This document shows positions 48,926-57,779 of a DNA stretch of 64,000 bases, in pieces. Position 1 is the stretch's first letter, and each line of letters begins with the position of its first letter. Made by a program: the position numbers and the translations under genes. Source of the DNA: Mesorhizobium sp. B2-1-1. Its GTDB lineage: Bacteria; Pseudomonadota; Alphaproteobacteria; Rhizobiales; Rhizobiaceae. The notes below the pieces were generated by a model that made no database searches, was not told the origin of the DNA, and saw nothing but the letters and a program-made list of their open reading frames with translations. The DNA lies in assembly GCF_006442975.2 (NCBI RefSeq), contig NZ_CP083954.1, forward strand, positions 3,603,501 through 3,667,500, in the 5' to 3' direction.

Positions 48926-49924
48926 ATGACCAGAGCACAGCCCTTCGACGATTTCCGTAACCTGCTGGCCAACCTGCCGGCGGCCGACACGACAGCCGAG
49001 GCCCGTGTGCGAACGCTGTTCGCCAAGGCGGACAAGCCAAGGAACTCGCTTGGTCGCATCGAGGATATCGCTGCCTGGCTGGCAGCATGGAGCGGCCGTG
49101 CGCCGCCGGCAGTGACGCGGCCTCTGGTCGCGGTCTTTGCCGGCAACCATGGTGTTGTCAGGCACGGCGTCTCGCCGAGAGCCGTGGCGGCGACCGCCAA
49201 CGCCGTCGAACTGTGTGCGGCCGGCGGTGCAGCGATCAACCAGGTCTGCGTCGCCAACGACCTCGGGCTGAAGGTTTTCGATCTCGCCTTGCATATTCGG
49301 ACAGCCGACATCACGCAGGATGCCGCACTCGACGAGCGGGGTTGCGCCGCGACCATGGCCTTCGGCATGGAGGCGATCGCCGGCGGCGCCGACCTGCTTT
49401 GCCTCGGCGATCTGGGCGTCGGCAATTCCACCGTCGCCGCGGCCCTGTTCGCGGCCGTGTTGGGCGGCAAGGGCGCCGATTGGGTCGGCCCGGGCTCCGG
49501 CGCCGATGCGGCGATGCAGGCGCGCAAGGCGGAGGTGGTCGATGCGGCACTGGCTTTCCACGCCGGCCATCTCGATGAGCCGTTGGAGGTGCTGCGCCGG
49601 CTCGGCGGCCGCGAGTTCGCGGCGATAGCCGGCGCCATCCTTGCGGCACGGATGCAGAGAATCCCTGTGCTGCTCGACGGAGTTGCGGCAACGGCCGCGG
49701 CGGCAGTGCTGCATGCCGCAAATCCTGCGGCACTGGATCATTGCCTGCTCGCCGGCCTGTCGCCGGAACCCGCGCATGCGCAGGCCGCCGAGCGCCTTGG
49801 CCTTCGCCCCTTGCTTGACCTCGGCGTCGGCCACGGCGAGGGAGTAGGCGCGGCACTTGCCGCCGGCCTAATCAAGGCAGCGGCACTGACCAGTTCGGGC
49901 ATGGCCGCGGCCGTTCGCGGCTAG
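48926..49924 (+). CDS. cobT: Nicotinate-nucleotide-dimethylbenzimidazole phosphoribosyltransferase
   Basis: CobT (CobU in Pseudomonas nomenclature) makes alpha-ribazole phosphate for the lower ligand of cobalamin. The 332 residues show KADKPRNSLGRIEDIAAWLA, VAVFAGNHGVVRHGVSPRAV, LLCLGDLGVGNSTVAAALFA, and the catalytic Glu in LLDLGVGHGEGVGAALAAGL. It is divergent from the DUF1289 gene. I looked for a cobalamin riboswitch in the 160-base leader and found no convincing B12 box. No other cobalamin gene is in the window. Confidence 0.95.
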   Translation: MTRAQPFDDFRNLLANLPAADTTAEARVRTLFAKADKPRNSLGRIEDIAAWLAAWSGRAPPAVTRPLVAVFAGNHGVVRHGVSPRAVAATANAVELCAAGGAAINQVCVANDLGLKVFDLALHIRTADITQDAALDERGCAATMAFGMEAIAGGADLLCLGDLGVGNSTVAAALFAAVLGGKGADWVGPGSGADAAMQARKAEVVDAALAFHAGHLDEPLEVLRRLGGREFAAIAGAILAARMQRIPVLLDGVAATAAAAVLHAANPAALDHCLLAGLSPEPAHAQAAERLGLRPLLDLGVGHGEGVGAALAAGLIKAAALTSSGMAAAVRG

Positions 49925-49961
49925 GCCGAGCATTCGTCGCTCATTCCACGCATGAGGCGCG

Positions 49962-51482
49962 TCAACGCCGACGCGCCGCGACCGCCGCGGTCGGCAGGGC
50001 CGGGAGTTCCTCCATTACCCGGCTCAGCGGGAAGATGGCAATCGCCTCTGTGCCTTCGCGCAGCTTGGAATGAAGTTGGAATTCGCCGCCATGCATGGCG
50101 AGCAGGCCCTGCACGATCGGCAGACCAAGTCCGGTGCCCTGTTCGGCGCTCTTGATGGCGATCGAACCCTGGCCGAAGGCCGAAAGCACTACCGGGATCT
50201 CGTCTTCCGGTATGCCGGGGCCGTTGTCCCTGACCGAGATGTATTGTCCGCCGCCGGCCGTCCAGCCGACGCGCACGCGGATTTCGCCGCCGGTAGCGGT
50301 GAACTTGATCGCGTTGGACAAGAGGTTGAGGGTGATCTGGCGCACCGCGCGCTCGTCGCCGAACAGGCGCGGCAAGGCATGTTCGAAATCCTGAATGACG
50401 CGGATATCCTTGTTGCGCGCCTTCAACTCCATCATGTGGCAGCAATCCTCGACAATGCCGAGCAGCATCACCGGCTCTTCATTGAGCTGGTACCGGCCGG
50501 CCTCGATGCGCGACAGGTCGAGGATCTCGTTGATGAGGTCGAGAAGATGCTGGCCGGATTCGTGCACGTCATGGGCATAGTCGCGATAAGTGGGATTGCT
50601 CATCGGCCCCAGCACTTCGTTCGACATCACTTCGGAAAAACCGAGAATTGCGTTGAGCGGCGTGCGCAATTCATGGCTCATCGAGGCAAGAAAGCGCGAT
50701 TTGGCCAGATTGGCATCTTCCGCGCGCCGCCGCGCCTCGTCCGACATCGATTTCGCGGTCTCGACTTCGGCGATCAGTGCGTCCTTTTCGGAGCGGAACG
50801 ACAAAAGCATCAGGGAGGAGCGGTTGAGGTTCCGCGCGATATAGGCAAAGAAAGGCAGCGAAAGAATGAGCAGTACGGCCATGATCGCCCCGACCGGCAT
50901 CCACAGCCTTATTTCGGCGTAGGCGTAAAGCGTCACCGGAACAGCGAAAGTCGCCAGCAACGCCCCGCGCAGGGATGAGGCCATGATAGCGGTTCCGGCC
51001 ATGGCAAGCAGCAGCACCACGGCCTTGACCACCTGAAACTGGTCGACCGCGCAGGCACCGCAGCCGAGCCAGACGAACCAGCCCCAGCCGAGGCCGCACA
51101 AGAAATGTGCGAACAGGAATTCTCTCTGGGTTTGCAACGGGTTGAGATCGGACGCTTCCATGCGTTCGACGCGGCGCGCCATGAAAGCCAACGTCGTGTA
51201 GCAGGTCAGGGTGAACAGCGCCCAGAGAATGATCTCATTGCCGATGCCGGCCAGCCGGCCAAGCGCGGCGATCGCCAGGACAAGCAGCGGAATGGCAATG
51301 GCCCCGCTGGTCATCGCGCGCGCATGGAGTCTCAATAGTTCGCGATCGAAATCCGGATTGCCGGCCTGTTGCGAAAGACGGTCGCGCGTCTTGCGCACCG
51401 CGCGCGCGACATCGCTGTTGCGATGGCGTTTCCTGCGGTCCACAATGAATTTGTCCGCTGTGTTCGAGCGTTGCAAAGGCAT
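49962..51482 (-). CDS. Membrane sensor histidine kinase
   Basis: The 506-residue protein has a basic N-terminus and about six hydrophobic segments between residues 55 and 215. A short coiled linker (SEKDALIAEVETAKSMSDEA) leads to the HisKA domain with the phospho-acceptor His in FLASMSHELRTPLNAILGFS. The HATPase domain has an N box (LNLLSNAIKF), G1 (VRDNGPGIPEDE) and G2 (GTGLGLPIVQGL). No PAS, HAMP or receiver domain is seen. The HisKA sequence resembles the PleC/DivJ/PdhS group. No response-regulator gene is adjacent, so the partner is unknown. It is convergent with cobT. Confidence 0.9.
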   Translation of the reverse strand: MPLQRSNTADKFIVDRRKRHRNSDVARAVRKTRDRLSQQAGNPDFDRELLRLHARAMTSGAIAIPLLVLAIAALGRLAGIGNEIILWALFTLTCYTTLAFMARRVERMEASDLNPLQTQREFLFAHFLCGLGWGWFVWLGCGACAVDQFQVVKAVVLLLAMAGTAIMASSLRGALLATFAVPVTLYAYAEIRLWMPVGAIMAVLLILSLPFFAYIARNLNRSSLMLLSFRSEKDALIAEVETAKSMSDEARRRAEDANLAKSRFLASMSHELRTPLNAILGFSEVMSNEVLGPMSNPTYRDYAHDVHESGQHLLDLINEILDLSRIEAGRYQLNEEPVMLLGIVEDCCHMMELKARNKDIRVIQDFEHALPRLFGDERAVRQITLNLLSNAIKFTATGGEIRVRVGWTAGGGQYISVRDNGPGIPEDEIPVVLSAFGQGSIAIKSAEQGTGLGLPIVQGLLAMHGGEFQLHSKLREGTEAIAIFPLSRVMEELPALPTAAVAARRR

Positions 51483-51556
51483 GAAGACTTCAATTTATGC
51501 GGGCGGCATTTCAAGGTGTTAAGCTACGTTCGAATGATTAACCAACCGTTTGCCAT

Positions 51557-52180
51557 ATGAGCCGTTCCTGGTCGCAAGGACCGCGCCGGCGGTATGCTGC
51601 GCCGCGCCCGCGAAGCCCATGGCGCAAATTGCTGGACTATGGGCTGACGGTCATCGTTCTGGGGCTGCTGATCGTGCTTGCGGCGCGCCTCGATCGCGTG
51701 GAGACGCGAAAGACACAGGGCGTCGCCATCATCAATGATGGCGACTCGATCACGCTCGGGGCCGAACGCATCCGCATGCGCGGCATCGACGCGCCGGAAT
51801 ACACCCAGACCTGCCGCAAGAACGGCGCCGATTATTCCTGTGGCACGCTTGCGCGCCAATCTCTGGTGCGCCTGATCGCCGGCAGGCCCGTCATCTGCAG
51901 CGGCTGGCAGCGCGACCGGTACGGCCGGCTGCTCGGCGATTGCAAGGCCGGGGACACCGATCTCAACCGCGCACAGGTCGAGGCAGGCTGGGCGGTCGCT
52001 TTCGGCGATTACGAGAGCGAGGAAGCGATCGCGCGCGCGGCAAGGGCCGGCATCTGGGCAGGTACATTCGACCAGCCGCAAGATTGGCGCGACAGCCACC
52101 ATCGCGAGTCCGTCGAGAGAAAACATGGCACGCTCGCCTCCATCGACGATGCCGTGCGAGAGATCTTCCGCTTCTGGTAA
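51557..52180 (+). CDS. Thermonuclease (SNase-like) family protein, membrane anchored
   Basis: The 207-residue protein has one N-terminal membrane helix (DYGLTVIVLGLLIVLAARL), so the nuclease domain is probably periplasmic. SNase elements: DGDSITLGAERIRMRGIDAP for the calcium/active-site region, and RDRYGRLLGDCKAGDTDLNR with the second Arg. CRKNGADYSCG has two cysteines that may pair. It is divergent from the histidine kinase gene with a 74-base spacer and lacks an obvious ribosome binding site. Confidence 0.87.
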   Translation: MSRSWSQGPRRRYAAPRPRSPWRKLLDYGLTVIVLGLLIVLAARLDRVETRKTQGVAIINDGDSITLGAERIRMRGIDAPEYTQTCRKNGADYSCGTLARQSLVRLIAGRPVICSGWQRDRYGRLLGDCKAGDTDLNRAQVEAGWAVAFGDYESEEAIARAARAGIWAGTFDQPQDWRDSHHRESVERKHGTLASIDDAVREIFRFW

Positions 52181-52229
52181 GCCGGCGGAAGTTGAACCCT
52201 GCCATCACCGGCAAGAACTGGAGGATCGA

Positions 52230-52841
52230 ATGAAGCTCTTCGACGGCGGCCGGGCGCCCAACCCAAGACGGGTTCGCATTTTTCTGGCCGAGAAGGGAAT
52301 CGCGGTTCCGCTGGTGTCCGTCGACATGGGCGCGCTGGAACACAGGCAACAGGCGGTCAGCTCGCGCAATCCACTGCGGCGACTGCCGGTGCTGGAGCTT
52401 GACGACGGCACCGTCATCACCGAGTCCGTCGCCATCTGCCGCTATTTCGAGGAACTCAATCCCGAGCCCGCACTGTTCGGTCGCGGGGCGCTCGGCAAGG
52501 CGCAGGTCGAGATGTGGCAAAGGCGGATGGAATTCAACCTGCTGACCTGCGTCGCGCAAGCTTTCCGCCACACCCATCCGGCCATGAAGGAATGGGAGAT
52601 CCCGCAGATTCCCGAGTGGGGCGAGGCCAACAAGCCGAAGGCAATCGAATTCCTGCGACTTCTCGACGACGAGCTGGGAACCCGCGAATTCGCCGCCGGC
52701 GACGCCTATTCGATCGCCGATATCACCGGGATGATCGCCATCGATTTTATGAAACCGGCGCGCATCAAGGTGCCGGACGAGTGCAGCAATGTGTTGCGCT
52801 GGTATCGGATGGTTTCGAGCCGGCCGAGTGCTGCGGCCTGA
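52230..52841 (+). CDS. Glutathione S-transferase family protein
   Basis: The 203-residue protein has the thioredoxin-like N-terminal domain (MKLFDGGRAPNPRRVRIFLA, then NPLRRLPVLELDDGTVITES). ESVAICRYFEE marks the glutathione gamma-glutamyl site. An all-helical C-terminal domain follows with the N-capping box in YSIADITGMIAIDF. The electrophile substrate is unknown. ggagg precedes the ATG at 52230. The next gene starts 2 bases after the stop, so the two are co-transcribed. Confidence 0.92.
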   Translation: MKLFDGGRAPNPRRVRIFLAEKGIAVPLVSVDMGALEHRQQAVSSRNPLRRLPVLELDDGTVITESVAICRYFEELNPEPALFGRGALGKAQVEMWQRRMEFNLLTCVAQAFRHTHPAMKEWEIPQIPEWGEANKPKAIEFLRLLDDELGTREFAAGDAYSIADITGMIAIDFMKPARIKVPDECSNVLRWYRMVSSRPSAAA

Positions 52842-52843
52842 GG

Positions 52844-53461
52844 ATGACTGCGGAACTCGAAAGCTTCGCCGCGACGGTTCGCTCCTGCCGCATCTGCGTC
52901 GACAATCCGATCGGCCGGCCACTGCCGCACGAACCGCGCCCGGTGCTGCGACCCTCGTCGAATGCCCGCATCCTGATTGCCAGCCAGGCGCCGGGAACCA
53001 AGGTGCATCTGTCGGGCATGCCGTTCACCGATGCTTCGGGCGACCGGCTGCGAGACTGGCTCGGCGTCACCAGCGAGGAGTTCTACGACACCGAGAAGTT
53101 CGCTATCGTGCCGATGGGCTTCTGTTTCCCCGGCCAGGACGCCAAGGGCAGCGACTTGCCGCCAAGGCGTGAATGCGCGCCGGCCTGGCGCGCGCCGTTG
53201 ATGGGGCTCATGCCGCAGATCGACTTGGTGCTGACGATCGGCATCTACGCGCAGTCCTGGCACATGGGTGCCGCGCGGCGCCCGTCCCTGACGGAAACGG
53301 TGAGGGACTGGCGCTCCATCTGGGAGAAATCCGCTGGCCAGAAGGTGCTGCCGCTGCCGCATCCGTCCTGGCGCAACACCGGCTGGCTGAAGCGGAATCC
53401 CTGGTTTGAAATGGATTTGCTGCCTTTCCTCAGGTCGGAAATCCGCTATCGCCTCGGTTAG
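52844..53461 (+). CDS. Uracil-DNA glycosylase family protein
   Basis: The 205-residue protein fits the small UDG superfamily group. CRICVDNPIGRPLPHEPRP is followed by ARILIASQAPGTKVHLSGMP and FTDASGDRLRDWLG, the glycosylase pocket region. The C-terminal LPLPHPSWRNTGWLKRNPWF contains the HPS motif. Only one cysteine pair is evident near the N-terminus, so a full 4Fe-4S cluster as in family 4 is uncertain. Members are annotated as uracil-DNA glycosylase-like, and substrate specificity is not proven. It follows the GST gene directly. Confidence 0.88.
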   Translation: MTAELESFAATVRSCRICVDNPIGRPLPHEPRPVLRPSSNARILIASQAPGTKVHLSGMPFTDASGDRLRDWLGVTSEEFYDTEKFAIVPMGFCFPGQDAKGSDLPPRRECAPAWRAPLMGLMPQIDLVLTIGIYAQSWHMGAARRPSLTETVRDWRSIWEKSAGQKVLPLPHPSWRNTGWLKRNPWFEMDLLPFLRSEIRYRLG

Positions 53462-53569
53462 ACATTCAGCAAGAAACCACCGGCTTTTCCGCCAATCAGC
53501 AGAATTTTTTTCTTGTGAAAGGCTATAATAACGCCGATTATGGCCAATCCATTCCTTCAGGAGCTTTCA

Positions 53570-54061
53570 ATGGACCGCCTTGACCGAAAAATTCTCCGCC
53601 TCCTGCAGGAGGACGCGACGCTCGCGGTCGCAGATGTCGCCAAGAAAGTGGGACTGTCGACGACCCCTTGCTGGCGGCGCATCCAGAAGCTCGAGGAAGA
53701 GGGCGTCATCAAGCGGCGTGTCGCCATTCTCGATCATGAAAAGGTCAATGTGCGGGTCACCGTCTTCGTCTCGATCCGCACCAATTCGCACAGCCATGAA
53801 TGGCTGCGGCGCTTTTCCGAAGTCATCCAGGAATTCCCCGAGGTGGTCGAGTTCTACCGCATGAGCGGCGATGTCGACTATCTCCTGCGTGTCGTGGTGC
53901 CCGACATTGCAGCCTATGATGCCTTCTATAAGCGGCTGATCGCCAAGATCGAGATTCGCGACGTCTCGTCCTCCTTCGCCATGGAGCAGATCAAGTACAC
54001 GACCGAAATCCCGCTCGATTACATGGTGCTGGACAAGGAATCGGGCGCGAACGCGGCCTGA
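53570..54061 (+). CDS. Lrp/AsnC family transcriptional regulator
   Basis: The 163-residue protein has an N-terminal HTH (LDRKILRLLQEDATLAVADV, then LSTTPCWRRIQKLEEEGVIK) and a C-terminal RAM domain (VPDIAAYDAFYKRLIAKIEI). The start at 53570 follows aggag; an ATG at 53540 would add ten residues. Upstream, a TATAAT hexamer (53524-53529) follows a T-rich tract. No divergent target gene is present, so its regulon is unknown. Confidence 0.93.
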   Translation: MDRLDRKILRLLQEDATLAVADVAKKVGLSTTPCWRRIQKLEEEGVIKRRVAILDHEKVNVRVTVFVSIRTNSHSHEWLRRFSEVIQEFPEVVEFYRMSGDVDYLLRVVVPDIAAYDAFYKRLIAKIEIRDVSSSFAMEQIKYTTEIPLDYMVLDKESGANAA

Positions 54062-54107
54062 GCGCGCGTGGCCTTGGTGCATGCAAGGTCACGCAAGCTC
54101 GCCTTGC

Positions 54108-54677
54108 TTAGTTCTTCTTTTTGTTGAGGAAAGTCCAAGGCGAGTTGACCGGTAGGGTTATTGTGTCCGGCACGGTGTCGACGCCGGTCACGTCTGCCTT
54201 GCGCACGGTATAGCCCGACTGGATGACCGAGACGCCGTCCAGGATGAAAAGCTGGCTCTTCTCCATGCCCGGTTTCAGCGCGCCGGTTACGGAAACCGGC
54301 TGGTAGGCCCGCGATATTTTGTAGGGCTGAGCCGGGGTGACCAGGACGATCTGGTTGGGCGGCGGCGTCGGCATGTGGCTGCAGGCGCCGGTCCACGGCA
54401 CCAGTAGGAATTGATAGACAAGATCGCCTTCGCGATCGACCGGCAACGCATAGCCGGCTATTTGTATGGTCTTGTCCTGCAGGCCGAGGGATAACGTCTC
54501 GCCGCGATCGGGCAATTTTGCCGCGATCATCGGCAGGCCAGCTTCTTCGGCAACCGCCTGGGTCGCCGGGCGCAAATCCTTCCAGAATATGTGTGTGGTC
54601 TCGGCCGAAGCGAGGGCGGCTGTAAAAGCCGACATCGCGCCCGCGAACGCTGCCATGGCTATCAGACGTTTGGTCAT
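54108..54677 (-). CDS. DUF3299 domain-containing exported protein
   Basis: The 189-residue precursor has a signal peptide ending at about ALASA|E (residue 25). The DUF3299 core follows: GETLSLGLQDKTIQIAGYAL, then VYQFLLVPWTGACSHMPTPP with a conserved Cys, His and Pro-Pro run. Similar proteins are often encoded near ABC exporters and may bind metals or lipoproteins, but no role is established. The start at 54677 is set by the signal peptide. It is convergent with the Lrp gene. Confidence 0.85.
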   Translation of the reverse strand: MTKRLIAMAAFAGAMSAFTAALASAETTHIFWKDLRPATQAVAEEAGLPMIAAKLPDRGETLSLGLQDKTIQIAGYALPVDREGDLVYQFLLVPWTGACSHMPTPPPNQIVLVTPAQPYKISRAYQPVSVTGALKPGMEKSQLFILDGVSVIQSGYTVRKADVTGVDTVPDTITLPVNSPWTFLNKKKN

Positions 54678-54724
54678 GGGACGTTTTCCTTTGCGTTCGA
54701 GTAAAGACACCGCCACCGGCGACG

Positions 54725-55303
54725 TCAACGCTCGAGCCGCATTACATGCCGGCGAGAACCGGTCATGCCGGCGTCGTGAAAGCCGCGCGCCGCAAACATG
54801 TCGCGAAACCCCATGAAACGGTAGCTCGGCGATGCCTCGCCCACCGGATAGGCCTCAATGATATGCGCCCCCTTGGCGAACGCGTGGTCAATGGCCGCAT
54901 CGAGCAATGCGGAAGCAAAACCGCGGCCGCGCAAAGCCCTTGGCACATAAAAGCAGACGATCGACCATACCCCTGTCTCGCTGTCGTCCTGCCGCTTTGA
55001 AAGCCTTCGGTAGGTTTCGCGCGGCGCGACCGAACACCAGGCAACGGTCTTGCCGTCGATCTGGGCGAGGATGCCGACCGGCCTGCCGGCATCGATAAGT
55101 GCCATCATCTGGCGCTTTTTCTCATCATTCGGGATGTGCTCGCGGACGGACTGCCGCCACGCCATGCACCAGCAATATTTTGGCGCACCCGGCTGCTCGA
55201 ACAATATCTCGAAGTCGCCGCGTGTTGCCGGCGTCACCTCCGTGAACCGGATATCGGCAAGATCAGCTTTTTCTGGAGGTGAGCCGTTCCAGCCTTTTGG
55301 CAT
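54725..55303 (-). CDS. GNAT family N-acetyltransferase
   Basis: The 192-residue protein has the GNAT acetyl-CoA motif in FYVPRALRGRGFASALLDAA and a C-terminal EASPSYRFMGFRDMFAARGF. An early CWCMAWRQSVREHIPNDEK segment marks a subgroup widely annotated as GNAT without known substrate. Its start lies 41 bases inside the end of the upstream AlkD-like gene in another frame. No later start with homology is available, so the overlap seems real and the two are likely co-transcribed. Confidence 0.85.
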   Translation of the reverse strand: MPKGWNGSPPEKADLADIRFTEVTPATRGDFEILFEQPGAPKYCWCMAWRQSVREHIPNDEKKRQMMALIDAGRPVGILAQIDGKTVAWCSVAPRETYRRLSKRQDDSETGVWSIVCFYVPRALRGRGFASALLDAAIDHAFAKGAHIIEAYPVGEASPSYRFMGFRDMFAARGFHDAGMTGSRRHVMRLER

Positions 55304-55967
55304 CCGTTAACTCCTTCACGGCGTCCCGGCCGATCCAGCGCGCCGTCTTGTCGGATGATCCGGCCAACTTTTGCGCGAGCGCAAGGGCAGGGGCATGCAG
55401 CGCCGCCGAGCGTTTGCCAATCTGCCGCAGCGCCCAGCTGACCGCCTTCCTGACGAAATTGCGCGGATCGCCGGCATGCGCCTCGATCAACGGCAGATAG
55501 GCGAGAAACGTCGCGTCCGGCTCCTGCTTCAGATGCACTGCGCTCCACGCCACCATGGCAAAGCCGGCGCGGCGCACGAACTCGCGTTCGTCGGCAGCAA
55601 ACTCCTCGATCAACTCACGCCGGAACGGCGTTTCAGCAAAGAGATCCGAAACGCTGTCTACGATCTCCCAGGAATCGAAATCGCCGGCCCAGCGGCGGCA
55701 CTGCTCGGCCGTGATCCTTTTCGGCTCCCCGGTGAACGCCGCCACCAGCCGCGCCTCGCGAACACCGCTGTCCCACAGGGCAAGCGCCCGCTCGTGATTG
55801 CGCTTCAGCTTGCGCGCCAGCGGCCGCAAATCCGAATTGCCTACACCAAGCGCCGTCGCGGTGTTGATGCCGAACCGGGCCATGCCGGCGCGGTTTTCCT
55901 GCGTGCCTATCGAGCGCAGGTGAGCGACGATGTCGTCCGCGCTCCAGCTCGGGCAGGGCAGGGACAT
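55263..55967 (-). CDS. DNA alkylation repair (AlkD-like HEAT repeat) protein
   Basis: The 234-residue all-helical protein matches the DNA alkylation repair family (PF08713): RFGINTATALGVGNSDLRPL, ALALWDSGVREARLVAAF, then DSWEIVDSVSDLF and FVRRAGFAMVAWSAVH. These hold the Trp/Asp residues that contact damaged bases in AlkD. FVRKAVSWALRQIGKRSAAL follows. It is likely a 3- and 7-methylpurine glycosylase by family. It overlaps the GNAT gene and starts 8 bases after the next gene's stop on the same strand. Confidence 0.88.
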   Translation of the reverse strand: MSLPCPSWSADDIVAHLRSIGTQENRAGMARFGINTATALGVGNSDLRPLARKLKRNHERALALWDSGVREARLVAAFTGEPKRITAEQCRRWAGDFDSWEIVDSVSDLFAETPFRRELIEEFAADEREFVRRAGFAMVAWSAVHLKQEPDATFLAYLPLIEAHAGDPRNFVRKAVSWALRQIGKRSAALHAPALALAQKLAGSSDKTARWIGRDAVKELTDAKRLERLTSRKS

Positions 55968-55974
55968 TTGCGTT

Positions 55975-56844
55975 CTACTTTTCCAGCCTCGCCAGCAGTG
56001 AGGATGTGTCCCAGCGCCTGCCGCCCATCGCCTGGACGTCCTTATAGAACTGGTCGACGAGCGCCGTCACGGGCAGTCTGGCCCCGTTGCGGTCGGCTTC
56101 ATCAAGGCAGATGCCGAGATCCTTGCGCATCCAGTCGACCGCGAAGCCGAAGTCGTATTTGCCTGCATTCATCGTCTTGTGCCGGTTCTCCATCTGCCAC
56201 GAGCCCGCTGCGCCCTTGGAGATCACATCGATGACCTTCTCGATGTCGAGCCCGGCTTTCCTGCCGAAATGGATGCCTTCGGACAGTCCCTGCACCAGCC
56301 CGGCGATGCAGATTTGGTTGATCATCTTGGTGAGCTGGCCGGCGCCTGCCGGTCCCATAAGCCCGACCATCCGGGCATAGGCGTCGATGACGGGCCTGGC
56401 TTTGTCGAAGGCTGCCTGGTCGCCGCCGACCATGACGGTCAGAATGCCGTTTTCGGCGCCGGCCTGGCCGCCGGAGACCGGCGCGTCCAGGAACGAGAAG
56501 CCGCGCTCCTGTGCGGTCTCGGCCAATTCGCGCGCGACCTCGGCCGATGCCGTGGTGTTGTCGATGTAGACGGCGCCCTTTTTCATGGCCTGAAAGGCAC
56601 CGTCCTTTGCCGTCGTCACCGAACGCAGATCGTCGTCATTGCCCACGCACGAGAAAACAAAGTCCTTGCCTTCGGCAGCCTGCGCCGGCGTCAGGGCGAG
56701 AGCGCCGCCGTGCTGGGCGACCCATTGCTCCGCCTTTGCCCCGGTGCGGTTGTAGACGGTGACGTCATGGCCGCCCTTGTTCTTCAGATGCGCGGCCATG
56801 GGGTAGCCCATGACGCCAAGACCGAGAAATGCCACCGATGCCAT
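55975..56844 (-). CDS. 3-hydroxyisobutyrate dehydrogenase-family NAD(P)-dependent oxidoreductase
   Basis: The 289-residue beta-hydroxyacid dehydrogenase has the Rossmann motif AFLGLGVMGYPMAAHL, the substrate motif FLDAPVSGGQAGAENGILTV, and the catalytic Lys region GAGQLTKMINQICIAGLVQG. Family substrates include 3-hydroxyisobutyrate, tartronate semialdehyde and glyoxylate. The neighbours do not decide between them. It shares strand and close spacing with the AlkD-like and GNAT genes, giving a three-gene unit of unrelated roles. Confidence 0.92.
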   Translation of the reverse strand: MASVAFLGLGVMGYPMAAHLKNKGGHDVTVYNRTGAKAEQWVAQHGGALALTPAQAAEGKDFVFSCVGNDDDLRSVTTAKDGAFQAMKKGAVYIDNTTASAEVARELAETAQERGFSFLDAPVSGGQAGAENGILTVMVGGDQAAFDKARPVIDAYARMVGLMGPAGAGQLTKMINQICIAGLVQGLSEGIHFGRKAGLDIEKVIDVISKGAAGSWQMENRHKTMNAGKYDFGFAVDWMRKDLGICLDEADRNGARLPVTALVDQFYKDVQAMGGRRWDTSSLLARLEK

Positions 56845-56954
56845 GGCTTGTTCCTTCCGACGGGAGCAAAGATTGCAGTTGCGGAAGGTCTAGGCCATGC
56901 GGCGGATTCGTCAAGGCGCGCGCCGCGCCATCGACTGGCACAGATCAGGTAGGC

Positions 56955-57779
56955 TTACCGTTTCAGGTGAATGGTGATCCGGCGCTCGATCCATTCGACC
57001 CCGTGGCGCAGGATCTCGACCATCACCAGATAAACGATCGCCACCCAGACATAGGCCTGGAAGTCGAAGGACTTGGCGTAGGCGAGTTTCGCATTGCCCA
57101 TCAGGTCGTAGACGGTGATGATGGCGACGATCGCGGAGGCCTTGATCATCAGAACGAGTTCATTGCCGTAGGGTCGCAAGGCCACGATGATCGCCTGGGG
57201 CAGAATGACCTTGCGCAGCGTCTGTAACTTGTGCAGGCCGAGCGAAGCGGCGCCTTCCCACTGGCCCCTTGGAACGCTCTCAATGGCGCCGCGCAGGATT
57301 TCGGCCTGATAGGCGGCCGTGTTAAGCGCAAAGGCGAACACGCCGCAGTTGAAGGCATCGCGGAAGAACCACCATAGCCCGACCGACTCGAGCTGCACGC
57401 GGAAAGAACCGACCCCGTAATAGACCAGATAGACCTGGACGAGCAGCGGTGTGCCGCGGAAGAAATAGACGTAGCAATAGGCAGGCCACGACAGCAACCG
57501 GTTGTTCGACATGCGGCCATAGGTGACGGGCAGCGACAGGATGGCGCCGGCCACCATCGACACCGCCACCAGCGACAGGGTGGTTCCAAGTCCCTGCAGA
57601 TAGGCCGGCGCATATCGTGCGAAGAACTCGCCGTTCCACGCGGAGACCAGATAGGCCAGTATACCGAAGCCGAAGAGGATCCAGAGGCCGACGAGTGCGT
57701 ATCCCACGATACGGGCACGCGGCCAGCCGCGCGCCGGCGGCGGCGGCCGATCGACGGCAATGGTGTCGGTGACGCTCAT
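56955..57779 (-). CDS. Polar amino-acid ABC transporter permease (HisM-like)
   Basis: The 274-residue membrane subunit has about five helices and the EAA loop in ESVPRGQWEGAASLGLHKLQ followed by TLRKVILPQA, which docks to the ATPase. The typical amino-acid permease segment FFRGTPLLVQVYLVYYG is present. Its ATG overlaps the stop of the other permease (57776-57779). It should form a heterodimer with it. No ATPase gene follows. Confidence 0.93.
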   Translation of the reverse strand: MSVTDTIAVDRPPPPARGWPRARIVGYALVGLWILFGFGILAYLVSAWNGEFFARYAPAYLQGLGTTLSLVAVSMVAGAILSLPVTYGRMSNNRLLSWPAYCYVYFFRGTPLLVQVYLVYYGVGSFRVQLESVGLWWFFRDAFNCGVFAFALNTAAYQAEILRGAIESVPRGQWEGAASLGLHKLQTLRKVILPQAIIVALRPYGNELVLMIKASAIVAIITVYDLMGNAKLAYAKSFDFQAYVWVAIVYLVMVEILRHGVEWIERRITIHLKR

